DNA of 64,000 nucleotides from Peptacetobacter sp900550335 (GCF_047528295.1 NZ_CP180001.1:62001-126000), one strand, 5' to 3'. Positions 1 to 8,847 are shown, numbered from the stretch's first letter. The notes: generated by a model not told the origin, from the sequence alone. A program made the numbers and translations.

Positions 1-230
1 TAATGAAACTATACTTCCCAAACAAAAAAATGGGCGACTTACATAACTACCCAAAAAGCATATGTGACGGACTAGAAAAAAGTGGAATAATAAAAAATGA
101 CAAACAACTAAAACCCGTCATGCTATTTGACTTCATAGACAAAGAAAACCCTAGAGTCGAAATAGAACTATACCCGGCATCAGAATATGCAATAGAATAT
201 AACATAGTAAAAAAAGAAAATGAAAAATAA
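1..230 (+). CDS. RusA-like Holliday junction resolvase, 5' end outside window
   Basis: The reading frame is open at the left edge, so the ATG at position 3 is probably internal and the gene starts upstream. The visible 75 residues resemble the C-terminal half of RusA-type endodeoxyribonucleases: GDLHNYPKSICDGLEKSGII followed by KNDKQL matches the family layout of a metal-binding Asp, an NxxK helix, a second Asp and a D/N-D turn, and the end reads NPRVEIELY. RusA proteins resolve Holliday junctions and in Firmicutes are usually phage genes, so this may be the edge of a prophage or its remnant. The codon use is very A-rich. Assignment is from motif memory only; family moderate, phage origin inferred. 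Confidence 0.55.
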   Translation, partial: MKLYFPNKKMGDLHNYPKSICDGLEKSGIIKNDKQLKPVMLFDFIDKENPRVEIELYPASEYAIEYNIVKKENEK

Positions 231-317
231 GCTATCATTTTTGGCATTTGAATTGTAATTATTTTATTCTATATTACTTTTCTTTATTTAGAAATTTCAA
301 TGATAAAAAAATAGATA

Positions 318-513
318 ACAAAAAGGCTGTTAACAATAAATTTGCTCACAGCCATTTTTAAGACTTAAACACAAGTATATCGCAGCGACAATTCTGCAAG
401 CGCCCCACACATTAAAATGTGTTACATAAACATGTGGGGCGCTGAAGCCTGGAGAGCGGATACTTGTGTTAAGTCTATTGGCTGTGACAAATCATTGAAA
501 CAGCACTTTTATA
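318..513 (-). ncRNA. Structured 3'-UTR element, copy 1 (after nfo)
   Basis: It lies directly downstream of the nfo stop codon in the nfo direction. A bidirectional terminator-like hairpin (GGCTGT at 325-330 with ACAGCC at 348-353, flanked by A and T runs) borders a long two-part stem. The outer stem pairs 361-378 with 460-476. The inner stem pairs GCGCCCCACA (400-409) with TGTGGGGCGC (433-442). The strands between the stems contain GCAGCGACAATTCTGCAAG (382-400) and GCTGAAGCCTGGAGAGCG (441-458). Both recur, with few changes, in the element at 8651-8838, while the outer-stem sequence does not. That pattern points to a folded RNA or a hairpin-based repeat. Function unknown. Confidence 0.6.
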
Positions 514-1341
514 TTATCTATTTTCTTTTAGCATTGCAATTTCTCTTCCATGCCCCTCATCATCATAAGGAGTCTCTAAGAAGAATGGTATTTCTCTCAA
601 TTTAGGATGATTGACAACCTCTAAAAGAGCCTTCATTCCTATCTCACCCTCACCTATTCCAGCATGTCTATCCTTATTCTTTCCAAAAGGCATCATACTA
701 TCATTTAAATGTATAGTCTTTAGTCTATCAAGTCCAATCACTCTATCAAACTCGTCTAAAACACCATCTAAATCATTAACTATATCATATCCTGCTGAGA
801 ATATATGGCAAGTATCCATACATACTCCCATTCTCTCATTGTGCTCGACACCATCTATTATAGCCCTAATTTCCTCGAAACTTCTACCAATCTCAGTACC
901 TTTTCCAGACATAGTTTCAAGAAGAACTGTTATATTCTCATCACCAGTTATGGCCTGATTAAGCCCTTCTATTATCTTTCTTGTACCTTCTTCTACTCCG
1001 CTACCAACGTGGCTTCCTGGATGGAAACAAATGTACTCAACACCTATTGAATCCATTCTCTTAACATCTTCTCTAATAATCATCTTTGCAAATTCGTAAG
1101 TATCTTCATTTGCAGCAGCTAAATTCATAGTATATGGAGCATGTGCTAACAATTTTCCAAAATTATTTTCTTCTCTAATTTTCTGAAATGCCGCCATATC
1201 CTTTTCATTAAATTCCTTTGCATTTCCACCTCTTGGGTTTCTACTGAAAAACTGGAATGTATTCGCCCCAATATCTACAGAAATCTGAGCTGCCTTTTTA
1301 AATCCTTTTGCTATTGAAATATGTGAACCTATAGTAAACAT
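514..1341 (-). CDS. nfo: Endonuclease IV (AP endonuclease family 2)
   Basis: 275 residues, the normal size for endonuclease IV, which incises DNA 5' of abasic sites in base-excision repair using a trinuclear zinc centre in a TIM barrel. The metal ligands are visible along the chain: IGSHIS at the N-terminus, the His of LLAHAPY, FHPGSH, LETMSGKG, CMDTCHIFSAGYD, IHLNDS, the RHAGIGEG loop and the Glu of FFLETP. The ATG at 1341 follows AGAGGAGG at good spacing. It stands alone between the ArsR-like regulator gene and a structured 3' element. No damage is visible, so the assignment is firm. Confidence 0.95.
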   Translation of the reverse strand: MFTIGSHISIAKGFKKAAQISVDIGANTFQFFSRNPRGGNAKEFNEKDMAAFQKIREENNFGKLLAHAPYTMNLAAANEDTYEFAKMIIREDVKRMDSIGVEYICFHPGSHVGSGVEEGTRKIIEGLNQAITGDENITVLLETMSGKGTEIGRSFEEIRAIIDGVEHNERMGVCMDTCHIFSAGYDIVNDLDGVLDEFDRVIGLDRLKTIHLNDSMMPFGKNKDRHAGIGEGEIGMKALLEVVNHPKLREIPFFLETPYDDEGHGREIAMLKENR

Positions 1342-1428
1342 ACATAATCCTCCTCTTATTTATAAATTTCGTAATTTCGTATAGATTGCTTATACCCTAA
1401 AAATAGATTAATAACCAAGCAAAAAAAT

Positions 1429-1468
1429 AAGGGATTCTAATTAACTCCTAATTAACTAGATATCCCTT
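1429..1468 (-). terminator. Intrinsic terminator after the ArsR-like gene
   Basis: AAGGGAT (1429-1435) pairs with ATCCCTT (1462-1468). On the minus strand the stem is followed by TATTTTTTTGC, a good U-tract. It ends transcription of the regulator gene at 1491-2042. Confidence 0.75.
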
Positions 1469-1490
1469 GTTATATCTCATATTATAATAT

Positions 1491-2042
1491 TTATTTCTCT
1501 GGTATTGAAACAAAAGCAACTTCATAACGTTCTCTATCAGAAGCTCTACCTTCTCTTGAAGATATTTCTTCTAATTTAGCATGAAGAGTTTCTTTTATCT
1601 CATCAGCTTCTTCTTTTGTTAATTCTACATTATGGAAATCTTCTATATTAGATCCATTTAATTTTCCAGCTTCTGCTGCATTGAAAAATGCCTCACTAAC
1701 ATCTTCAAATTTGTTAACATAGAATTCATCAGTCTCCCCTTCAATTTTCCCTGCTAATGAAAAATTAAAAACATTCTTCCCTATCTCTATACTTTTAGCT
1801 GTTGGATAATAGTATTTTTCAACTATTCCTGATTTTATTTTTTCCTCTACTAAATCTAATATACCAACCTTATAAAGCATTTTTATATGGTAGTTTATTT
1901 TCGCATGAGGTTCTTCTAAAATTTCTGATAACTGTTTAGCAGATAGTGGAGAATTTTCAAACTGGTTTAATATTTCTATTCTTTTTGGATGTGCTACAGC
2001 TTTTATGCACTCTAAATCTCTTAAAACCATTACCTCTTTCAT
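1491..2042 (-). CDS. ArsR-like winged-helix transcriptional regulator
   Basis: 183 residues from the ATG at 2042, which follows TAGGAGAGAGAAG; a longer frame to 2081 has no ribosome site and covers it. The N-terminal ~80 residues form an ArsR-type winged helix: VLRDLECIKAVAHPKRIEIL, then SAKQLSEILEEPHAKINYHI and KMLYKVGILDLVEE. The remaining ~100 residues are acidic and helical, ending in a charged segment (LEEISSREGRASDRERYEVA) with no metal-binding Cys motif. This resembles the YdfF/HTH_20 type of clostridial regulators rather than metal-sensing ArsR. The ligand and targets are not evident. It is monocistronic with its own terminator. Confidence 0.75.
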   Translation of the reverse strand: MKEVMVLRDLECIKAVAHPKRIEILNQFENSPLSAKQLSEILEEPHAKINYHIKMLYKVGILDLVEEKIKSGIVEKYYYPTAKSIEIGKNVFNFSLAGKIEGETDEFYVNKFEDVSEAFFNAAEAGKLNGSNIEDFHNVELTKEEADEIKETLHAKLEEISSREGRASDRERYEVAFVSIPEK

Positions 2043-2272
2043 TCTTCTCTCTCCTAAAAAAAAATTTTCAATATAAATCATACTATCTCAATTATATATT
2101 ACAAATCATTATATTGTCAAAAAAATTCTTTATGTTATTAAAATTTTTTTCCGATTTACTATTCGATTATTTTATAAAAAAATCGTTATCCTATTTTTAT
2201 ACTTAAAAACAAAAATTATTTATATAAAATACAATTTTCAAAACTATCCTTTATTAAATTAAGTTTTATATA

Positions 2273-3934
2273 CTAAACTATTTTACTTCCTCCAATAAAT
2301 TCTCTGACGATAGATGTAGAAGGTATATCGGAAATATCCTCTATCGTAGCAAAGTATTGTATAAAACTTAAAAGTCTAGCTGCTTCTATATATTCCACAC
2401 TTTCTGGATCTACTTCTTTTAAAAGTGGTTCAACATATTTCTTAAGTACAGAAATTTCGTATACACATGCTGAATTGAACATAGCATCAGCCTCTTCTTG
2501 GTAAGGGAATATATTCTCCTTTTCTCCTTCTCTTACATTATTCCAACTTTTTATAGTCTCTTCTGCACTATATCCTCTAAAATTAGAATCTCTTACAATT
2601 CTTCTTATAAGTCTTAAATCTGTCGTTGGAATTCTGTTGTGAGAATCAAGATTTATCTGAGTTAATGCACTTATATATATTCTAAACTTTTTACTATCCT
2701 CTATATGAGCAGTTAATTTTGGATTTAATCCGTGTATTCCCTCGATTATTATAGATTCATTTTCTCCTATAGACATCATTTCTCCAGTAAATACTCTTTT
2801 ACCAGTTTTAAAATCATATCTTATTATCTCTATTTCTCCACCATTTAAAAGAGTGTTCATATCTTCATTGAATTTTTCTACATCTATAGCCTTTATAGAT
2901 TCATAATCATAAGAACCATCCGCCTTACGAGGAGTATGTTCTCTTTCTATAAAATAATCGTCTAAAGAAATAGCTCTTGATTTTACTCCACTAACCCTCA
3001 TCTGAATAGAAAGCCTATGAGCAAAACTTGTCTTTCCTGATGATGAAGGAGCTGCTATTAAAATAACTCTACTATTTCTCTCTTTTATCATATCGGCAAT
3101 CTGAGAAATCTTCTTCTCATGAAGTGCTTCAACAGTTCTTATAACATCTCCTGACTCTCCAGATTCAATTATTCTATTTAAGTCTATTACATTCATTACA
3201 CCTAACTTTGCAGCCCAATCTTCAGACTCATCGTAAATATTTGATAGCTTAGGCTGGTCTATAAATTTCTCTGGTACTAGTGCATCTTCCTCTGATGGCC
3301 CCATAAGAACAACACCTTTTTTATATTTAACTACATCAAATACATCCATATACTTTGTAGAAGGTGGCATCATTCCATAAAAATGATCTATATAGCCTTC
3401 ACATACATATATTTTTGCTGTTTCCTCATCTTTATTTTCTATAAGTTCTGCTTTGTCCTCTCTACTTAAAATCCTAAAAATCTGTCCTGCTTCAAATTTA
3501 TCCATCTCTACCTTTTTAATCGGACAATCTTCAGCAACTATATTTCTCATTTTATTTTTAATATCTTCTATATCTTTATCGCTAAGTTCTCTACCTATAT
3601 CCATACTGTAGTACACTCCATTTGACAACGAGTGCTCTACTGTAACTTCCATCTTTTCATAAAGTTTTCTACAGGCTGTTATAAACACAAAAGAAAGACC
3701 TCTAAAGTATACTCTAGCCCCATCTTCATTATAAAAATCTAAAAGCTCTACTTCCTCACCATCGTATACCTTTTCATATAAATCACAAAGAGATTCTCCC
3801 TTTATAGCTGCAGTTACAACTCCATCATGTGCTTCATTAAACTCATCTGCTATTTCAGAAAGAAGTAAATAATCTCTATTTTTTCTTTCAAATTTTTCAA
3901 TTTTTCCGTCAACTTTAACTTCTATTACTCCCAT
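2273..3934 (-). CDS. Uridine kinase-like nucleoside kinase with N-terminal TGS/ThrRS-like region
   Basis: 553 residues. The N-terminal half (about 1-230) resembles the TGS and second additional domain of threonyl-tRNA synthetase, including HSLSNGVYYSM and DCPIKKVEMDK. The C-terminal half is a P-loop kinase of the uridine kinase/phosphoribulokinase fold: AAPSSSGKTSFAHRLS is the Walker A, AISLDDYFIERE carries the acidic base, and IIEGIHGLNP and RRIVRDSNFRGYSAEET follow. This fusion architecture is common in Clostridia and Thermotoga and is usually annotated as a nucleoside kinase; its physiological substrate is uncertain. The ATG at 3934 follows GGGAGG. It starts 24 bp after the stop of the upstream TIM-barrel gene, so the two are probably cotranscribed. 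Confidence 0.85.
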   Translation of the reverse strand: MGVIEVKVDGKIEKFERKNRDYLLLSEIADEFNEAHDGVVTAAIKGESLCDLYEKVYDGEEVELLDFYNEDGARVYFRGLSFVFITACRKLYEKMEVTVEHSLSNGVYYSMDIGRELSDKDIEDIKNKMRNIVAEDCPIKKVEMDKFEAGQIFRILSREDKAELIENKDEETAKIYVCEGYIDHFYGMMPPSTKYMDVFDVVKYKKGVVLMGPSEEDALVPEKFIDQPKLSNIYDESEDWAAKLGVMNVIDLNRIIESGESGDVIRTVEALHEKKISQIADMIKERNSRVILIAAPSSSGKTSFAHRLSIQMRVSGVKSRAISLDDYFIEREHTPRKADGSYDYESIKAIDVEKFNEDMNTLLNGGEIEIIRYDFKTGKRVFTGEMMSIGENESIIIEGIHGLNPKLTAHIEDSKKFRIYISALTQINLDSHNRIPTTDLRLIRRIVRDSNFRGYSAEETIKSWNNVREGEKENIFPYQEEADAMFNSACVYEISVLKKYVEPLLKEVDPESVEYIEAARLLSFIQYFATIEDISDIPSTSIVREFIGGSKIV

Positions 3935-3957
3935 CTCGAACCTCCCACATTGTCTAT

Positions 3958-4770
3958 TTAAGGCCTATGAATTTTTATATACTCTTTTAAAAATTCCTCA
4001 ACCTTAATTATACTATTCTCCACATGCTCCGACTTAACCTCTATTACAGCATAATTTGGCTCCATATCAAATGCATATTTTAGATTTTCAGATGTAAGCT
4101 TTCCATCAAAAATACTTACATGGTCGTCTATTTCACCACCGCAATCACTAATATGTATTACTTTGGTAAATTCTTTTAGACTACAGTAATTATCTTTACT
4201 TAAAATACAGTGTCCTGTATCAAAGCAAAAATAAGGCATATTAACTTTTTCTCTTATCTTTCTTGTATTTTCAAAAATATACTCAAATTCTCCTGTGGAT
4301 ATCCCTGTATTCATCAAATCTCCACCATTTAAACTGTATGAGTTTTCCACAGTTATCACAGGTACTCTTGATAACCTTTGCAAATTTTCCTCTAATTTTA
4401 AAAAGAAATCCACAGAATTATTTAAATATCTTTTCTTATTATTTAAAAATCTATTTTTCATAGCATATCCAAGATGTAAATTTAAATACGCAGGTTTTAA
4501 AAATTCAACACCTCTACACATATCCACACAGAATTTTGCCCAAGAGCTTCTAATACACTCTATTTCCTCGCATGTATTTATCTCCATAGCCAAATGTACT
4601 CCAATAGACAAGCCAAGCTCCTCTATCTTATCGATAAAAGGAGCTATCTTGTCAATTTGAGCAACTGTGTCTATTCCTATTTCTAAGTGATTAATAAAAT
4701 CTCTATTTTGCTCTATAATCTCTAGAGTTCTTTCAATCTCATAGTATAAACAAGCTACACCTATTCTCAT
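3958..4770 (-). CDS. Sugar phosphate isomerase/epimerase-like TIM barrel protein
   Basis: 270 residues of the xylose isomerase-like/AP endonuclease 2 barrel superfamily. Motifs fitting metal positions in this fold are VHLAMEIN, LNLHLGYAM, VENSYS, FDTGHCILS, VIHISDCGG and a late AVIEVKSEH. The superfamily includes sugar epimerases and inosose enzymes; nothing here fixes the substrate. The ATG at 4770 follows TTGAGGATAATAAA. It lies between lepB and the nucleoside kinase-like gene on the same strand, only 24 bp from the latter. Function beyond the fold is not claimed. Confidence 0.75.
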   Translation of the reverse strand: MRIGVACLYYEIERTLEIIEQNRDFINHLEIGIDTVAQIDKIAPFIDKIEELGLSIGVHLAMEINTCEEIECIRSSWAKFCVDMCRGVEFLKPAYLNLHLGYAMKNRFLNNKKRYLNNSVDFFLKLEENLQRLSRVPVITVENSYSLNGGDLMNTGISTGEFEYIFENTRKIREKVNMPYFCFDTGHCILSKDNYCSLKEFTKVIHISDCGGEIDDHVSIFDGKLTSENLKYAFDMEPNYAVIEVKSEHVENSIIKVEEFLKEYIKIHRP

Positions 4771-4818
4771 TTTATTATCCTCAATATTAATTATATTTCC
4801 AAACTTATTTCAAAATAA

Positions 4819-5466
4819 TTAATCTACAAAACCAAAGCTAGACATTGGGAATAGTCTAAGCATTACATGACCCATAACATCTTTTTCATCTATTAATCCA
4901 ACCTGTGGAGATCTACTGTCTAAACTATTTAATCTATTGTCTCCCATTGCAAATATCTTTCCTTCTGGAACTACAACATCAATATCCCCTTCTGTGTACA
5001 TTCCTTCATCTAAATATGGTTCATCTAGTAATTCTCCATTTACTCTTACCTCACCATTAGATATTTGTATATGGTCTCCACCAACACCAATTACCCTTTT
5101 AACAAGGTCTTTTCCTCTACTATCATCGTGAAGGACAAAATCCATAGCTCTTCTAAGAGGATTTCTTGTTTCAACTGATAAATCTGAGAATCCATCAATA
5201 GGCATATCTGTATCAAATATTATAATATCCCCTCTTTTTGGATCTCCTACTCTATATTTTATAGTATTAACTATTAAATAATCTCTATCCTGAAGTGTAG
5301 AAACCATAGACTGTCCATCAACTCTTGTAGGTCTAACAAACTGAACAACCACTCCTGCTATTATAAGGGCTGTAACTAGTATACCTACCCATTCTTTTAC
5401 AACAGAAAAAGCACCTTTATTTTCTTTTTCTACATTTTTATTTTCGTTTTTATCTTTTTTACTCAA
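4819..5466 (-). CDS. lepB: Signal peptidase I
   Basis: A type I signal peptidase that cleaves signal peptides of exported proteins at the outer face of the membrane. A Lys/Glu/Asn-rich cytoplasmic start is followed by one membrane segment (VGILVTALIIAGVVVQFV). The catalytic Ser lies in RVDGQSMVSTL and the general base Lys in DLVKRVIGVGGD. The conserved boxes RGDIIIFD and MGDNRLNSLDSR are intact. The start is uncertain: the frame opens with TTG at 5481 and ATG at 5475, but GGAG is best spaced for the TTG at 5466, giving about 215 residues. The normal length for Firmicute SipS-type enzymes is 170-220. Confidence 0.93.
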   Translation of the reverse strand: MSKKDKNENKNVEKENKGAFSVVKEWVGILVTALIIAGVVVQFVRPTRVDGQSMVSTLQDRDYLIVNTIKYRVGDPKRGDIIIFDTDMPIDGFSDLSVETRNPLRRAMDFVLHDDSRGKDLVKRVIGVGGDHIQISNGEVRVNGELLDEPYLDEGMYTEGDIDVVVPEGKIFAMGDNRLNSLDSRSPQVGLIDEKDVMGHVMLRLFPMSSFGFVD

Positions 5467-5574
5467 AAGCTTCATCTCCAATCATAATAAATATAAACAC
5501 ATCTTGAAATCATCAGTTGTCTTCAAAACATACTTATACTATATCACTTTTTTATAATTTCGTCTTTTATTTTT

Positions 5575-6876
5575 CTAAAGTTGAATTTTTCTTCTAAGTC
5601 CCTTAGGATATCTGTTCTTTATAACTCCTCCAGATTCTTTTCCCCATCCTAGAGAAACACCTTCAACACCTACAATTATCCAACCTCTAGACTCTCCTGT
5701 GTTGATTACATCTCCACTCATATAAGCTTTTATCTCATCTGAGTCGAATTTAAAATCGGCAAAGTTTTTAACATCTTCTTTTTTAAGATAGTGAGCTAAT
5801 GCATGAGAAGGCTCAAATCTATTTTTCTTTAACTCTCCAAGATGTAATCCTTGTCTTAATAATTTTATCTTCTTAGTATCTGGAGAATCCTTAGGCATTA
5901 GATATAAATTTTCTCCTCTTATAAAGAAGTCTCCATCTAGTTTTATGTTTAAGAATTTTTTTTCAAACTCTCTAAAGTCTTTTAGCTCTTTGTCTAATTT
6001 TTTGAATTTAGCTGGTTTTACACTACAATCCTCTTCATCGTGTTTTATTATCTTAGCTACAAAGTGACCTTCACCTTTTACCTTGTGCGGCCATAATCTT
6101 TCCTTTAGCACAACTTCTGCATTTTCAAATTCTTCCGCAAATCTGTCTATTATATCTTCGTCCTCTTCCTTTGCAAAAGTACATGTTGAATAGACTAAAG
6201 TTCCTCCATTTTTAAGCATTTTATATCCATCTCTAATTATTTCATGCTGAATATCTCTACATTCTATTACCTTTGCATAGCTCCAATCATCAATTGCAAC
6301 TTGATCTTTTCTAAACATCCCTTCTCCAGAACAAGGTGCATCTATTATAACTTTATCAAAATAACCTTCAAATACTTTTAATAATCCCTTAGAATCTGTA
6401 TTAGTTATTATCGCATTGGCTGCTCCAAATCTCTCAAGATTTTCTCCAAGTGCCTTTATTCTAGTAGCATTTATCTCATTAGATACTAAAAGCCCTGTGT
6501 TGTTTAGTTTTGATAATATATATGTAGATTTCCCTCCAGGTGCAGCACACATATCAAGAACTCTGTCTCCTTCTTGTATATCAGCCTTTGGTACAACACT
6601 CATTGCAGAAGGCTCCTGTAAGTAGTATGCTCCTGCATCGTGAAGTGGATTTCTACCTGGCTTGTACTCATCTTCGTCATAATAAAGACCTTCCTCTGCC
6701 CAAGGAATATCCTCTGTATTACAATCTAAAAAACCTTTTAATCTATCCTTTTCCATTTTCATTGTATTTACTCTTATTGCAGTAGTCTTTTTCTGCTCGT
6801 AGCTTTTAATAAAATCGTCAAACTCATCCCCTAAAAGCTCCTTAACATCGTTTAAAAATCTTTCTGGTAAATTCAT
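5575..6876 (-). CDS. rRNA cytosine-C5 methyltransferase, RsmF/NOL1-NOP2-Sun family
   Basis: 433 residues. The N-terminal SAM-dependent domain has the SAM motif DMCAAPGGKSTYI, the acidic motif FDKVIIDAPCSGEGMFRKD (first catalytic Cys in PCSG) and the second catalytic Cys in LVYSTCTFAKEED. The C-terminal ~150 residues match the RsmF-type PUA-like tail, with HALAHYLKKED and a terminal SLGWGKESGGVIKNRYPKGL. Such enzymes make m5C in 16S rRNA. The ATG at 6876 follows AGAGAGGG. It is the first gene of a minus-strand run continuing into lepB, about 100 bp away, which may or may not share its promoter. Confidence 0.88.
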   Translation of the reverse strand: MNLPERFLNDVKELLGDEFDDFIKSYEQKKTTAIRVNTMKMEKDRLKGFLDCNTEDIPWAEEGLYYDEDEYKPGRNPLHDAGAYYLQEPSAMSVVPKADIQEGDRVLDMCAAPGGKSTYILSKLNNTGLLVSNEINATRIKALGENLERFGAANAIITNTDSKGLLKVFEGYFDKVIIDAPCSGEGMFRKDQVAIDDWSYAKVIECRDIQHEIIRDGYKMLKNGGTLVYSTCTFAKEEDEDIIDRFAEEFENAEVVLKERLWPHKVKGEGHFVAKIIKHDEEDCSVKPAKFKKLDKELKDFREFEKKFLNIKLDGDFFIRGENLYLMPKDSPDTKKIKLLRQGLHLGELKKNRFEPSHALAHYLKKEDVKNFADFKFDSDEIKAYMSGDVINTGESRGWIIVGVEGVSLGWGKESGGVIKNRYPKGLRRKIQL

Positions 6877-7028
6877 CTTTTTCCCTCTCTATTTTTATAT
6901 TATAAAATTTATCATCCTAACCTTTATTTAGAATTTATTATCTTATTTTAAATATTTATTATCTATATTGTTTTAATATTTATTATCTACTTTATTTTAA
7001 GATTTATCATATCTTTAATTCCAATAAT

Positions 7029-7880
7029 TTATTTTACACTATTGATGTTATTTTCTTCAACTCTTATCATAATTTGAGTAATATAATCTTCCATATCTGA
7101 AATAGCAAAGTCATTCATACCTATTTCAAAGGAATATCCAGCAAGTGTTAGATTATTTTCTTCTGCGTATTTTACAATTTCACCATAAAAATTGGGTAAT
7201 GTATCCCAATCCCCCATATGATATGCACAAATATATTTTCCTTTTGGTTTGATTATTGTGTTTTTAGTATTTTTAGACTCCATATCTTCTAGCATCTCGA
7301 TAAAAAGCCCATCGTACTCCTCAAATTCTCCCCTTTTTATCTTATCCACTGATACAAAACTACCTATTCCCTTACAATACTCGTCAACAGTCCAAACATC
7401 TTTTATATGTGTTATTAGCTGTTTTAAATCATCGTCTTCAAATTTAAAAGGTGTAAAGAAAAATTTTTGCTCTTCACAATCAATAACTTTTATAGAATTC
7501 TTTTTCCTTACCTCATCACATTTATTTAACTTATTTAACTTATCCTCAAGTACTTCTCTTCTTCTATTTAATGTCCTTATTTCACGATCTATCTCCTTTA
7601 TTTTTACATCCGCTATTTCTTTAAAATCCTCTTCATTTGGACTATCTATATATTTCTTTATCTCATCAAGTCCCATATTTAGTTCTTTCAACATCTTTAT
7701 ATACTCAAAATCCACACCTTGCATATAATCATAATATCTATAACCGTTATCTCCTTTATAATCTGGAGAAAAAATTCCAATCTCGTCGTAATAGTGAAGC
7801 GTTCTCTTATTTACATTGTGTAATTTTGCAAATTGAGACACAGTTAATTTTATTATTTCATTTTCTCTAAAATTTTTCAT
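7029..7880 (-). CDS. MerR-family regulator with GyrI-like effector domain
   Basis: 283 residues. Residues about 10-80 form a MerR winged helix (KLTVSQFAKLHNVNKRTLHY, YDEIGIFSPDY, NGYRYYDY), followed by a coiled dimerisation helix (VKIKEIDREIRTLNRRREVLEDKL, here cited by its ends) and a C-terminal ~150-residue domain of the AraC-effector-binding/GyrI type (KGKYICAYHMGDWDTLPNFY). This is the BmrR/TipA-like layout for sensing small amphipathic drugs. The ATG at 7880 follows AAGGAGG. It is divergent from the acetyltransferase gene at 7989, and the promoter between them has the long spacer typical of MerR targets. Confidence 0.85.
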   Translation of the reverse strand: MKNFRENEIIKLTVSQFAKLHNVNKRTLHYYDEIGIFSPDYKGDNGYRYYDYMQGVDFEYIKMLKELNMGLDEIKKYIDSPNEEDFKEIADVKIKEIDREIRTLNRRREVLEDKLNKLNKCDEVRKKNSIKVIDCEEQKFFFTPFKFEDDDLKQLITHIKDVWTVDEYCKGIGSFVSVDKIKRGEFEEYDGLFIEMLEDMESKNTKNTIIKPKGKYICAYHMGDWDTLPNFYGEIVKYAEENNLTLAGYSFEIGMNDFAISDMEDYITQIMIRVEENNINSVK

Positions 7881-7889
7881 ATTTCCTCC

Positions 7890-7920
7890 TTGACTCTACA
7901 GTTACTGTATACTTTATATT
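7890..7920 (+). promoter_or_regulatory. MerR-type promoter with 19-bp spacer
   Basis: TTGACT (7890-7895) and TATATT (7915-7920) are separated by 19 bp rather than 17. The spacer contains the inverted repeat CTACAGTTACTGTA. This is the arrangement bound and distorted by MerR-family activators. It faces the acetyltransferase gene at 7989 and overlaps the ribosome site of the divergent MerR gene. Confidence 0.65.
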
Positions 7921-7988
7921 AATTATATCGTAATAAAGCGGAAATGAAATAGAAGAATAAATAAAATTTAGGAAAAGAGGTATTTAAA

Positions 7989-8633
7989 ATGGAAAAAGAT
8001 AAAAGAATAGAAAAAGAAATAGTATTTGAAGATTACAATGAAAGCCACAGAGAAAAATTATTCGATATAATAAGAAAAACTTGGAACTATGATCAGTTTG
8101 CTTCACCAAAAATAGCTAAAAAATTATCTGTTATATTCCTTTATAGCTGTTTAGCTCAGCAGACTTTCACTAAGGTTGCACTTATAGACAACACTCCTGT
8201 TGGTGTAATAATGGCTAGAAATAAGAGTAAGGAAAAATCTAATATAAAATATAAATTTAAACAGTTTATGTCTATAATCTCTCTTATGATTTCTAAAGAA
8301 GGAAGACAGACATCTAAAATATTTAAAGGTGTAAGTGATACAGATAAAGTTCTTTTAAATGAATCTAATAGAGATTATTCTGGTGAGCTTGTGTTCTTCG
8401 CAATCGACTCTGATTGTAGAGGTATGGGCCTTGGAAAAAAATTATTCTCTAAAGCTAAAGAATATATGAAATCTGATGGTATGAACGATTTCTACTTATT
8501 TACTGATACAACTTGTAACTTTGGATTCTATGAGCACAATGGTATGACTAGAAGAGGAGAAAAAAGAGAACAGGTAGAAGTTGATGGACAGAAGGCAGAT
8601 ATGAAGTTCTTCATTTATGACTTCGATTTATAA
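7989..8633 (+). CDS. GNAT-family N-acetyltransferase
   Basis: 214 residues with the GNAT acetyl-CoA loop in the C-terminal half: VFFAIDSDCRGMGLGKKLFS (R-G-x-G-x-G/K), followed by the helix YMKSDGMNDFYLFTDTTCNF and a final strand GFYEHNGMTRRGEK. The N-terminal third is basic and may bind the acceptor. The substrate cannot be told. The ATG follows AAAAGAGG. It is divergent from, and probably activated by, the MerR-type regulator at 7029-7880. A structured 3' element lies 18 bp after its stop. Confidence 0.85.
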   Translation: MEKDKRIEKEIVFEDYNESHREKLFDIIRKTWNYDQFASPKIAKKLSVIFLYSCLAQQTFTKVALIDNTPVGVIMARNKSKEKSNIKYKFKQFMSIISLMISKEGRQTSKIFKGVSDTDKVLLNESNRDYSGELVFFAIDSDCRGMGLGKKLFSKAKEYMKSDGMNDFYLFTDTTCNFGFYEHNGMTRRGEKREQVEVDGQKADMKFFIYDFDL

Positions 8634-8650
8634 GATAGATTCAAAAGAAA

Positions 8651-8838
8651 AATGAAGGCTGTTGCAATTAATGCAATGGCCTTTTTAAGTGAGTAATCAC
8701 AATTATTTTATCTCCAGTCCTCAGCGCCCCAATTATTTGAAAAACATTTAAATGTATGGAGCGCTTGCGGAATTGTCGATGCAAATTAATTTGTGATTAC
8801 TCACTTAAATACCTATTGTAAAAACTTGCAACAGCAAT
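8651..8838 (+). ncRNA. Structured 3'-UTR element, copy 2 (after the acetyltransferase gene)
   Basis: A terminator hairpin (AAGGC at 8655 with GCCTT to 8683, then TTTTT) is followed by a long nested structure. AAGTGAGTAATCACAA (8687-8702) pairs perfectly with 8791-8806. AGCGCCCCA (8723-8731) pairs with TGGAGCGCT (8757-8765) with one mismatch. The intervening strands CTCCAGTCCTC and TGCGGAATTGTCGATGC match copy 1 (318-513, minus strand), although the outer stems are unrelated in sequence. An outermost arm (TTGCAACAGC at 8826) can also pair with GCTGTTGCAA near 8658. Like copy 1 it follows a stop codon in the gene's direction. Confidence 0.6.
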
Positions 8839-8847
8839 CATTTATAT

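Noticed and set aside
318..513. Twister, pistol or hammerhead ribozyme
   Set aside because: I compared the conserved strands with the consensus motifs that I know and found no match.
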